Positions 45,335-52,822 of a stretch of DNA of 64,000 nt are shown piece after piece. The notes below the pieces were generated by a model. The model did no database searches and had not been told where the DNA came from. It was given only the letters and a program-made list of their open reading frames with translations. Source of the stretch: Bacteroidetes bacterium HGW-Bacteroidetes-4 (lineage in GTDB: Bacteria; Bacteroidota; Bacteroidia; Bacteroidales; SZUA-534). Every line of letters starts with the position of its first letter. Within the stretch, counting starts at the first letter, position 1. The stretch covers positions 1 through 64,000 of the forward strand of contig PHDD01000012.1 in NCBI GenBank assembly GCA_002840905.1. The letters are read 5' to 3'. Both the position numbers and the translations under genes were made by a program.

Positions 45335-46552
45335 ATGATTGTTTTAGTTCTTAATTGCGGAAGTTCGTCAATTAAATATCAGTTGCTCGATATGGCATCG
45401 GTTGACGAACCTATTGTAAAAGCAATTGGTGTGGTTGAGCGCATTGGCCTACCCGAAGGCATATTAACCCATAAACCTGAAGGTGGCGGTAAATACAAAT
45501 TTACTGAGCCTATTCCTAATCACGAAGTGGGAATCAACTTAATACTCGATGCTTTGGTAAGTCGTGCTCACGGTGTAATCGAAGATGTGTCGGATATTCA
45601 GGCAGTGGGTCATCGGGTAGCCCATGGAGGAGAATATTTTACCAAAAGTGTTATAATCGATGAAAAAGTAAAGGACCGTATTGGTAAATTGAGTGATTTG
45701 GCACCTTTGCACAATCCGGCTCACCTGGCGGGAATTAATTCGATGGAGAAATTGTTGCCCGAAGTTCCTCAGGTTGCGGTTTTCGACACGTCGTTCCATC
45801 AAACCATGCCACCTGAATCGTTCTTATATGCTATTCCTTATGAGTATTATACCAAACATAAGGTTCGTCGTTACGGTTTTCACGGAACCAGTCACAAATA
45901 TGTAGCAGAAAAAGCCTGTGAATTTTTGGGTCTCGATATGAATAATTCAAAAATAGTAACCTGCCATTTAGGAAACGGAGCTTCTATTGCCGCTATTTTA
46001 AACGGAAAATCGTTCGATACATCTATGGGCTTTACCCCGGTTGAAGGATTGATTATGGGAACCCGTGTTGGTAACCTCGATGCAGGAGCCTTGCTTTATT
46101 TAATGGAAAAAGAAAATCTTGATGTGAATGGCATCAACGATTTAATAAACAAGCGCAGTGGAATGCTCGGAATCTCAGGTATTTCGTCCGATATGCGCGA
46201 CATTGAAGACGAAGCCTGGAATAAAAAGAATGAGCGTGCAACCCTGGCGCTTAATATGTATCATTTGCGGGTTAAACGTTACATTGGCGCTTTTGCTGCT
46301 GAAATTGGCGGTATTGATGCACTGGTATTCACCGGTGGTGTTGGAGAAAATGGTCCTGAATCGCGCGAAGAAATTTGCAATGGACTGGAGTTTATGGGTG
46401 TAGCTTTTGATAAAGATGCTAACGACGGCGTACGTGGTAAAGCAACGCTGTTAAGCAAACCCGAATCGCGGGTAAAAGTGGCCATTATTCCAACCAACGA
46501 AGAAAAAGTGATTGCTGCCGATACCGTAAAAGTTATTAATAGTCGAAAATAA
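45335..46552 (+). CDS. ackA: Acetate kinase
   Basis: Protein of 405 residues. The ASKHA fold motifs are present: LVLNCGSSSIKYQLLD at the start, AHGGEYF, FHGTSHKYVAEKA, CHLGNGASIAAI (phosphate motif), DTSMGFTPVEGLIMGTR and FTGGVGENGPESRE (adenosine motif). It makes ATP from acetyl phosphate and completes the acetate pathway with pta. A terminator follows. Confidence 0.96.
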   Translation: MIVLVLNCGSSSIKYQLLDMASVDEPIVKAIGVVERIGLPEGILTHKPEGGGKYKFTEPIPNHEVGINLILDALVSRAHGVIEDVSDIQAVGHRVAHGGEYFTKSVIIDEKVKDRIGKLSDLAPLHNPAHLAGINSMEKLLPEVPQVAVFDTSFHQTMPPESFLYAIPYEYYTKHKVRRYGFHGTSHKYVAEKACEFLGLDMNNSKIVTCHLGNGASIAAILNGKSFDTSMGFTPVEGLIMGTRVGNLDAGALLYLMEKENLDVNGINDLINKRSGMLGISGISSDMRDIEDEAWNKKNERATLALNMYHLRVKRYIGAFAAEIGGIDALVFTGGVGENGPESREEICNGLEFMGVAFDKDANDGVRGKATLLSKPESRVKVAIIPTNEEKVIAADTVKVINSRK

Positions 46553-46576
46553 ATAGTTTATTGACTAACAATATAG

Positions 46577-46602
46577 AACCCCCGCTTTAACGGGGGTTTT
46601 TT
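46577..46602 (+). terminator. Intrinsic terminator of pta-ackA
   Basis: AACCCCCG (46577-46584) pairs with CGGGGGTT (46591-46598), then TTTT. Confidence 0.9.
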
Positions 46603-46872
46603 AGTGAAACAAAATTTTCTCAAGTGATAGTGAAGTGAAAATTATAAGTTGAACTATTCCTGATAGCATACTTGTCCCTGACCGAAGGTCGGGGCCTATC
46701 GGGATAAATGAATTGAATCCGCCTGCCTGCCAATGATTTAGGTATTTTGATAGCTGAATCGAAGAAAAACTTTATTAACACCTCTCCTGATTGCTGCAGT
46801 GAAGTTCATTTTGGCTGCTTTAAAACAGATCGATAAATAATTTTACGCATATTTTAAATGAATTTCATACAT
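46603..46872. other. Intergenic region between ackA and ptb
   Basis: About 270 bp, mostly the dispersed repeat copy B (46621-46812). The part from 46813 to the ptb -7 box shows nothing else recognisable. Confidence 0.5.
46621..46812 (+). repeat. Dispersed intergenic repeat, copy B
   Basis: Same block order as 38170-38370. It begins CAAGTGATAG and TAAGTTGAA, has TATCGGGATAAA at 46697-46708 with CGCCTGCCTG after it, and ends CAGTGAAGTTCATTTT. It also contains a GC hairpin at 46676-46694 (CCCTGACC-GAA-GGTCGGGG). Confidence 0.65.
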
Positions 46873-46880
46873 TAGTTTTG
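46873..46880 (+). promoter_or_regulatory. -7 box for ptb
   Basis: TAGTTTTG fits TAnnTTTG, 34 nt before the ATG at 46915. Confidence 0.45.
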
Positions 46881-46914
46881 CATCGCTTAAAAAAATAACT
46901 AAACACATTATACA

Positions 46915-47826
46915 ATGAATATTACAAAGCTTGAACAAATGTACGATGTGCTCCGCGGAGCCGAGAAAAAAAAGCTGGTTGCCGTTTGGGCCAACGATTC
47001 GCATACCATTGAAGCGGTGAGCGAAGCCATTGATTTAGGCATTGTTGAAGGAACTTTGGTTGGCGATATTGTTGAGATTGAAAAAGTTTGCAAGAACTTG
47101 TCGATCGACAGCAGTAAGTTTAAAATTGTTGATTGTAAATCGGATAATCAGGCAGGCGACCTGGCTGTAAAACTGGTTATCGATGGTGAGGGCGATATCC
47201 TGATGAAAGGTTTATTATCGACCGATAAATACATGCGGGCTATTTTGAATAAAGAAGCCGGTTTATTGCCTCCAAAAGCAGTTTTAAGTCATGTTACAGT
47301 AATTGAAAACGTCCATTACCATAAACTGTTGGTTGTTGGTGACGTGGCAATTATTCCCGAACCCGATTTGAAACAAAAAATAGCCATTGCCAATTATTTA
47401 ATTCAAACAGCTAAGGCATTGGGAATGGAAAAACCCAAACTGTCGCTGATATCAGCTTCGGAACAAGTTCTTCCAACAGTGCAATCGTCGGTTGATGCCT
47501 GCATTATTTCAAAAATGGGCGACCGCGGACAGATAAAAGGTGCAATAATTGACGGCCCTTTATCGCTCGATGCCAGCATTGATGCCGAAACAGCAAAAAC
47601 TAAAGGAATAACCAGTCCGGTGGCAGGCGATGCCGATTGCCTGTTATTTCCCAACCTCGATGCAGGAAATGTTTTTTATAAAATGAATTCAAAAATGAGT
47701 GAAGCTGAAATGGGCGCTTTTGTGGCCGGAGCTAAAGTACCCTGTGTTCTTTCGTCGCGGGGCGATACCACAAAAACCAAATTAAATTCCATTGCTTTGT
47801 GCGCTATGCTGGCTTTATCGAAATAA
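46915..47826 (+). CDS. ptb: Phosphate butyryltransferase-type acyltransferase
   Basis: Protein of 303 residues of the PTA_PTB family. It exchanges CoA of butyryl-CoA or branched acyl-CoA for phosphate. Visible are KKLVAVWANDSHTIEAVSEA, GDILMKGLLSTDKYMRAILN, and the end DADCLLFPNLDAGNVFYKMN with GAKVPCVLSSRGDTTKTKLN. The neighbour buk, an acyl kinase, supports the Ptb reading over Pta. Chain-length preference is not readable. Confidence 0.9.
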   Translation: MNITKLEQMYDVLRGAEKKKLVAVWANDSHTIEAVSEAIDLGIVEGTLVGDIVEIEKVCKNLSIDSSKFKIVDCKSDNQAGDLAVKLVIDGEGDILMKGLLSTDKYMRAILNKEAGLLPPKAVLSHVTVIENVHYHKLLVVGDVAIIPEPDLKQKIAIANYLIQTAKALGMEKPKLSLISASEQVLPTVQSSVDACIISKMGDRGQIKGAIIDGPLSLDASIDAETAKTKGITSPVAGDADCLLFPNLDAGNVFYKMNSKMSEAEMGAFVAGAKVPCVLSSRGDTTKTKLNSIALCAMLALSK

Positions 47827-47835
47827 TTATAAGGG

Positions 47836-47866
47836 TAAGAGGAAAACACAGGTTTTCCTCTTTTTT
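47836..47866 (+). terminator. Hairpin after ptb
   Basis: AAGAGGAAAAC (47837-47847) pairs with GTTTTCCTCTT (47852-47862), followed by TTTT. It separates ptb from buk, so buk probably also has its own promoter or depends on read-through. Confidence 0.8.
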
Positions 47867-47968
47867 ATGCGATTTATGTTGTTAAACAAAGTCAATTCTG
47901 CTACACAAACTAGAAATATATTTTAATTATCTGATAGATTTTCAGACCTTTGCAATAAAAATACCAAG

Positions 47969-49045
47969 ATGGATAAAATAAGAATATTAGCCATTAATCC
48001 TGGCTCAACTTCTACTAAAATTGCTGTTTACCATAACGACAAGTCGGTTTTTCTAAAAACCATTCGCCACAATGCGGAAGAATTGGAGCAGTTTAAAAAA
48101 ATTACTGATCAGTTTGAGTTTCGGAAAGAGGTAATAATGAAAGAATTGCTCGACGCCGATATTTGTGTAAACGAACTCAACGTGATTATGGGTCGTGGTG
48201 GGCTTATTAAGCCTGTCGAGGGTGGTGTATACGAGGTAAATGAGCGCATGAAAGCCGATTTGGAAATTGGTTTAATGGGCGAACATGCCAGTAACCTGGG
48301 CGGTTTAATAGCATTGAATATTGCTCAGTCGCTACCCGATGCCCGTGCTTACATTGCCAATCCGGTAGTGGTTGACGAATTGCAGGATGTTGCCCGCATA
48401 TCAGGGCATCCTGAGTTTGAGCGCATCTCAATTTTTCATGCCCTGAATCAAAAAGCCATTGCCCGTCAGTTTGCCAAAAACCGCGATTCAAAATACGAAG
48501 ATTTGAATCTGATTGTTGCCCATTTGGGTGGTGGCATTTCGGTTGGTGCGCATTACCGGGGTAAAGTTATCGATGTAAACAATGCGCTCGATGGCGATGG
48601 ACCTTTCTCGCCTGAGCGTTCGGGAAGTTTACCTGCCGGACAATTGGTGCGTTTTTGCCACAGCAACAAATATTCGTTCGACGAAGTGAAGCGCATGATA
48701 ACAGGCAAAGGAGGACTGATGGCTTACTTTGGAACCAACTCGTCATACGATATTGAAATGCTTGCAAAAAATGGCGATGCCAAAGCAAAGCTTATTCAGG
48801 ATGCCATGGCTTACCAGATTGGTAAATCGATTGGTGAAATGGCTGCCGTACTTTATGGCGAGGTACATGGCATTTTAATTACCGGCGGAGTGGCTAACAA
48901 CAAAGAACTTATTACTTACATTCGCAATATGGTGGGTTTTATTGCACCCATCTTTGTTTATCCGGGCGAAGACGAAATGTCAGCCCTGGCCATGAACGGA
49001 TTGATGGTAATGCGCGGCGAAGTGGAAGTAAAAGAATACGTTTAA
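47969..49045 (+). CDS. buk: Butyrate kinase
   Basis: Protein of 358 residues of the ASKHA fold. The start ILAINPGSTSTKIAVYHNDK is the phosphate-1 motif; NLIVAHLGGGISVGAHYRGK, DGDGPFSPERSGSLPAGQLV and ILITGGVANNKELI are the other family motifs. It generates ATP from butyryl or branched acyl phosphate made by Ptb. A near-miss -7 box (GACCTTTG) lies at about 47945-47952. Confidence 0.94.
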   Translation: MDKIRILAINPGSTSTKIAVYHNDKSVFLKTIRHNAEELEQFKKITDQFEFRKEVIMKELLDADICVNELNVIMGRGGLIKPVEGGVYEVNERMKADLEIGLMGEHASNLGGLIALNIAQSLPDARAYIANPVVVDELQDVARISGHPEFERISIFHALNQKAIARQFAKNRDSKYEDLNLIVAHLGGGISVGAHYRGKVIDVNNALDGDGPFSPERSGSLPAGQLVRFCHSNKYSFDEVKRMITGKGGLMAYFGTNSSYDIEMLAKNGDAKAKLIQDAMAYQIGKSIGEMAAVLYGEVHGILITGGVANNKELITYIRNMVGFIAPIFVYPGEDEMSALAMNGLMVMRGEVEVKEYV

Positions 49046-49065
49046 GCGTTATTATAGGATATTTT

Positions 49066-49191
49066 GAGGTTGTCCCAAAAGTAATGCGCATTTACCAAAA
49101 ACTTACAAAATGTAAGTAATCTTCAAAAAAGGAACGCTGATGATTAATTTGAAAGTAGATGATTTTAATCTTTTACTTTTTAGACAGCCTC
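49066..49191. mobile_element. MITE-like element with 19-bp terminal inverted repeats
   Basis: The left end GAGGTTGTCCCAAAAGTAA (49066-49084) and the reverse complement of the right end, GAGGCTGTCTAAAAAGTAA (49173-49191), match at 16 of 19 positions. The 126-bp body has no coding frame and an internal palindrome ACTTACA-AAA-TGTAAGT (49101-49117). TTTT borders both sides, a possible but ambiguous target duplication. Ends beginning GAGGCTGTC resemble termini of some Bacteroidota insertion sequences (recollection, unverified). As a long hairpin followed by Ts it may also stop transcription of buk. Confidence 0.65.
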
Positions 49192-49203
49192 TTTTTTATG
49201 TAA

Positions 49204-49914
49204 TTAAGGAGTAGATTGCGATACCGGTAATATTTTGCCATTAAAAAAATGATGTCCGCTTAAAGCAAAATCGGCAATAAATTTACCCATTTCCTGGGCC
49301 GTGGTTGGGGCCTCATAACCCGGAAAAGCCTCAGCAAGCATTTCAGTGGCTACAGCTCCTAAGGCCAGGCAATTAAACTTAATCCGGCTTTCTTTATATT
49401 CTTCGGCCAGGCATTCGGTTAAGCTGGCCAGGGCTGCCTTGCTCGATGCGTAGGTAGCTAAACCAGGAAATTTTACACTTCCCTGAAAACCACCCATACT
49501 GCTTATATTTACCACATGGGCTTTTTCCGATTTTTCAAGCAACGGAAGGCAGGTCTTTATCAGTTCAATGGGACCTAAGATGTTTACCCGGTATATTTGC
49601 GCTACTTCGCTGGACGAAAGTTCAGAAAAAGGTTTGTTAATTAAATACCCGGCATTATTAATCAGCACATCAATCGAATCGGTTTCATCAGTAATTAAAG
49701 CATTGAGTTCCTGAAAAGATTGCGTTTTGCTTAAATCAAAAACCAGGGGAATTATTTGTGCGTAAGGCTGCTCTGTTTTGCAATAGTTTGCCAGTTCATT
49801 TAACTTTTCGCTGTTCCGCGATACCATAATTATTTTATGTCCCGGTTCTTTAGTAAGGTATTTAACCATTTCAAATCCAATTCCACGGCTGGTTCCTGTA
49901 ATTAAAATATTCAT
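49204..49914 (-). CDS. Short-chain dehydrogenase/reductase
   Basis: Protein of 236 residues with the classical SDR motifs: cofactor loop ITGTSRGIGFEM (residues 4-15), NNAGYLINKP, the catalytic Ser in VNISSMGG, and YASSKAALASL with Tyr and Lys. The residues after the second strand (VSRNSEKL) suggest NADP rather than NAD. The substrate is unknown. Single gene with a -7 box at 49953-49960. Confidence 0.9.
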   Translation of the reverse strand: MNILITGTSRGIGFEMVKYLTKEPGHKIIMVSRNSEKLNELANYCKTEQPYAQIIPLVFDLSKTQSFQELNALITDETDSIDVLINNAGYLINKPFSELSSSEVAQIYRVNILGPIELIKTCLPLLEKSEKAHVVNISSMGGFQGSVKFPGLATYASSKAALASLTECLAEEYKESRIKFNCLALGAVATEMLAEAFPGYEAPTTAQEMGKFIADFALSGHHFFNGKILPVSQSTP

Positions 49915-49952
49915 AGGGTATTGTTTTGTTTTCTGTTTGTATTAATCGCTCG

Positions 49953-49960
49953 CAAAATTA
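49953..49960 (-). promoter_or_regulatory. -7 box for the SDR gene
   Basis: CAAAATTA on plus, TAATTTTG on minus, fits TAnnTTTG. Leader of about 30 nt. Confidence 0.45.
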
Positions 49961-50060
49961 AACTATTTTTATGGAACAACTTTAGTTAAAATTTTTTGTT
50001 AACTTTTTGGAGGATCCGTTTTTTAAACCGTCCATACTGAATAACCAAAGATTAAAATAA

Positions 50061-50591
50061 ATGAAGCGTTTGTTATTTTTTGGAATGATGTTATTGTTGG
50101 TGTTGCAGGCATTTCCGCAGGGAGCCATTAAAAAGCAACGAAAATTAAGCGACAAGTTCTTTTTTGGAGGCGGGCTGGGCTTTCAATTTGGTGCTATTGC
50201 TGCCATTGAGATTAATCCCCTGGTGGGTTACGTTCCGTTGAACAACACTTATGTTGGATTAAAAGGCGTGTATCAGTTTTATAAAGACAACCGCTTTAAT
50301 GAGTCGACCGATATTTACGGAGGGAGTTTGTTTGGCATGTATAATTTTATAGAAAAGGTGGCCTTGTATGCCGAATACGAAGTTGTTGGTTTGCAGACCA
50401 GTTATTTTACATCGCTTCAGAGCTTTACCGATAAGAATCGTTACTGGATTCATAGTCCCCTGGCCGGTATTGGTTTTGTGCAACCCATTAATGAGCGTTC
50501 CAAAATGGTATTGATGCTGTTATGGAGTTTTAACGACAAAGCTTATTCGCCTTATCAGAATCCCCTGGTGCGTTTTATGATTATGATTTAA
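50061..50591 (+). CDS. Small outer-membrane beta-barrel-like protein, unknown function
   Basis: Protein of 176 residues. A signal peptide (LLFFGMMLLLVLQAFPQG) is followed by alternating strands with aromatic girdles (FFFGGGLGFQFGAIAAIEIN, then YVGLKGVYQFYKD and VALYAEYEVVGLQTSYF), an eight-strand-barrel pattern. The conserved opening KFFFGGGLGFQFG resembles small Bacteroidota outer-membrane proteins, but I cannot name it. It lies upstream of the antiporter pair on the same strand (53 bp). Confidence 0.7.
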   Translation: MKRLLFFGMMLLLVLQAFPQGAIKKQRKLSDKFFFGGGLGFQFGAIAAIEINPLVGYVPLNNTYVGLKGVYQFYKDNRFNESTDIYGGSLFGMYNFIEKVALYAEYEVVGLQTSYFTSLQSFTDKNRYWIHSPLAGIGFVQPINERSKMVLMLLWSFNDKAYSPYQNPLVRFMIMI

Positions 50592-50644
50592 TTAATAAAA
50601 ATCAAACATTGTAAATTGATTAATTTTACTGAAAATTATACCTC

Positions 50645-52735
50645 ATGAATGATTTTTTTAAAGACTTTTTCCACCATTTTGAATTACCTTTTACCAATCC
50701 TGTACTTGTTTTTTCGCTGATTCTTTTCATCATTCTTTTTGTTCCTATACTTTTCCGGCGGATAAATGTTCCGGGAATTATTGGTCTTATCATCTCGGGA
50801 ATAATTATTGGACCACTTGGCTTTAACGTCCTGGAAAAAAACAGTGCTGTTGATTTATTTTCAACCATTGGTTTGCTCTACATCATGTTTATGGCCGGTT
50901 TGGAACTCGAACTCAACGAATTTAAGCGGGTTCGTAATCAAAGTGTGGTCTTCGGATTCTTCACCTTTTTTATTCCTTTAATCATTGGCTTTCCTATTTG
51001 TTATTATTTATTGGGTTACGAACTCAACGCAAGTTTGTTAATTACCAGTATGTTTGCCACCCATACCTTGGTAGCTTATCCAATTATTAGTAAACTGGGC
51101 ATAGCCAAAAATAGGGTAGTGGCAGTTACTGTTGGAGGAACCATCATAACCGATACCATTGTACTAATACTATTGGCGGTAATTATGGGAAACAGCCAGG
51201 GAAAACTTAATCCCGAGTTTTGGATTATTCTTGGTTCAACCCTGGTAGCTTTTACATTTATCATGTTTGCGGTAATTCCAAAAATTACCCGCTGGTTTTT
51301 TAAAAAACTCGAGAGCGAAAAACATGCACACTATGTTTTTGTATTGTCGGTGGTTTTCTTTTCGGCATTTTTAGCTGAACTTTCTGGTTTGGAACCCATC
51401 ATTGGCGCTTTTATTGCCGGATTGGCATTGAATCAGTTAATTCCCCAGTCATCGCCTTTAATGAACCGCATTGAGTTTATCGGCAATTCCATTTTTATTC
51501 CTTTCTTTTTAATTTCGGTGGGTATGCTTATCGATGTGCGGGTAATTTTTAGTGGTCCAGCTACCTTGTTAATAGGACTGGTTTTAACCCTCAGTGCCCT
51601 GTTAAGCAAATGGCTGGCTGCTTTTATCACGCAAAAAATATATAAGTATTCCCGAATGCAACGGCAACTCATATTTGGATTAAGCAGCGCAAGGGTAGCA
51701 GCAACCCTGGCAATAATTCTGGTGGGTTACAATGCGGGTATCCTCGATAAAAACATTCTGAATATAGCCATTATAATTATATTGATAACTACCATTTTTT
51801 CGTCGGTGATAACCGAAAAAGCGGCCAAACAAATTCTTTTGGCCGATAATGCATCAGACGAATCCCAGGTTCAGCAGCCTTTGCAGGAACACATGTTGTT
51901 ACCGATAGCCAATTTGATGAATATTGAAAAGCTGATTGAATTTGCTCTTTTAATTAAACAACATAAGTCGGTAAACCCCGTGACGGTTTTATCGGTTGTG
52001 CCAAACAATACGCAAGCCGAAGCAAATCTTATTGAAGCCCGTAAACGACTCGAAGAATTTAAGGCTCACGGTGCAGCTACCGAAACCAGTATAAATACGG
52101 TGGCAACCATCGATTACAATCCCTCTAGTGCCATTGGCCGCATATCAAAAGAAATTATGGCTGACATAATTATTCTGGGTTGGCCTAAAAAGGCAAATAT
52201 TCTGGAACGTTTAATAGGAGAAAAGATTTACGCCATTGTAAACAGTGTCGATAAGAATTTCTTTGTTTGCAGTTTGGATGCTCCCCTTATCAATCAAAAA
52301 CGTATTGTGGTAATTACTACACCCAAAGCTGAATTGGAATATGGTTTTGAAACCTGGCTACATAAAGTAGTCAAATTATCGAAGGAGCTGAGTATTCCAT
52401 TGGTACATTTCGGAAGTAAGATTACCCATGAGGCCATTCGGGAAGTAACCCAGCGAAATAAGCTGCATGCAACTTTTTCATTTAATACTTTCGACGATTG
52501 GGAAAACTTTCATTTACTGGCCGATTATATTAAAGCCGACGACTTATTGATTTTGGTTTCTGCCCGCAAAAAATCATTGTCTTATGTGCATCATTTCGAT
52601 CATATTCCCAATCGAATTGATAAACGTTTGATGAATAACGATATTATTGTGGTATATCCCCAGCAGTTTAATCACAGAAATAATGAAACCGAAATTGCTT
52701 TATCCGAGACCTTACTCACAAATTATGAAAAATAA
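50645..52735 (+). CDS. CPA2 cation/proton antiporter with C-terminal UspA-like domains, copy 1
   Basis: Protein of 696 residues. The first 390 residues are a Na+/H+ exchanger membrane domain of 12-13 helices, with RINVPGIIGLIISGIIIGPL at the start and LIPQSSPLMNRIEFIGNSIF, then FFLISVGMLID in the middle. The rest is soluble and resembles two UspA-like folds (LLPIANLMNIEKLIEFALLI). Such proteins exchange Na+ or K+ for protons across the inner membrane. No KTN/RCK domain is seen. A paralogue follows directly. Confidence 0.88.
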   Translation: MNDFFKDFFHHFELPFTNPVLVFSLILFIILFVPILFRRINVPGIIGLIISGIIIGPLGFNVLEKNSAVDLFSTIGLLYIMFMAGLELELNEFKRVRNQSVVFGFFTFFIPLIIGFPICYYLLGYELNASLLITSMFATHTLVAYPIISKLGIAKNRVVAVTVGGTIITDTIVLILLAVIMGNSQGKLNPEFWIILGSTLVAFTFIMFAVIPKITRWFFKKLESEKHAHYVFVLSVVFFSAFLAELSGLEPIIGAFIAGLALNQLIPQSSPLMNRIEFIGNSIFIPFFLISVGMLIDVRVIFSGPATLLIGLVLTLSALLSKWLAAFITQKIYKYSRMQRQLIFGLSSARVAATLAIILVGYNAGILDKNILNIAIIIILITTIFSSVITEKAAKQILLADNASDESQVQQPLQEHMLLPIANLMNIEKLIEFALLIKQHKSVNPVTVLSVVPNNTQAEANLIEARKRLEEFKAHGAATETSINTVATIDYNPSSAIGRISKEIMADIIILGWPKKANILERLIGEKIYAIVNSVDKNFFVCSLDAPLINQKRIVVITTPKAELEYGFETWLHKVVKLSKELSIPLVHFGSKITHEAIREVTQRNKLHATFSFNTFDDWENFHLLADYIKADDLLILVSARKKSLSYVHHFDHIPNRIDKRLMNNDIIVVYPQQFNHRNNETEIALSETLLTNYEK

Positions 52736-52822
52736 TTGCTGTAAGGTTCAGGCCTCGCTTATGTTGAAAACATTTGGAGCCATTAAATTGTACCCATAGC
52801 ATTTACTAACTGTTGCATTTTT

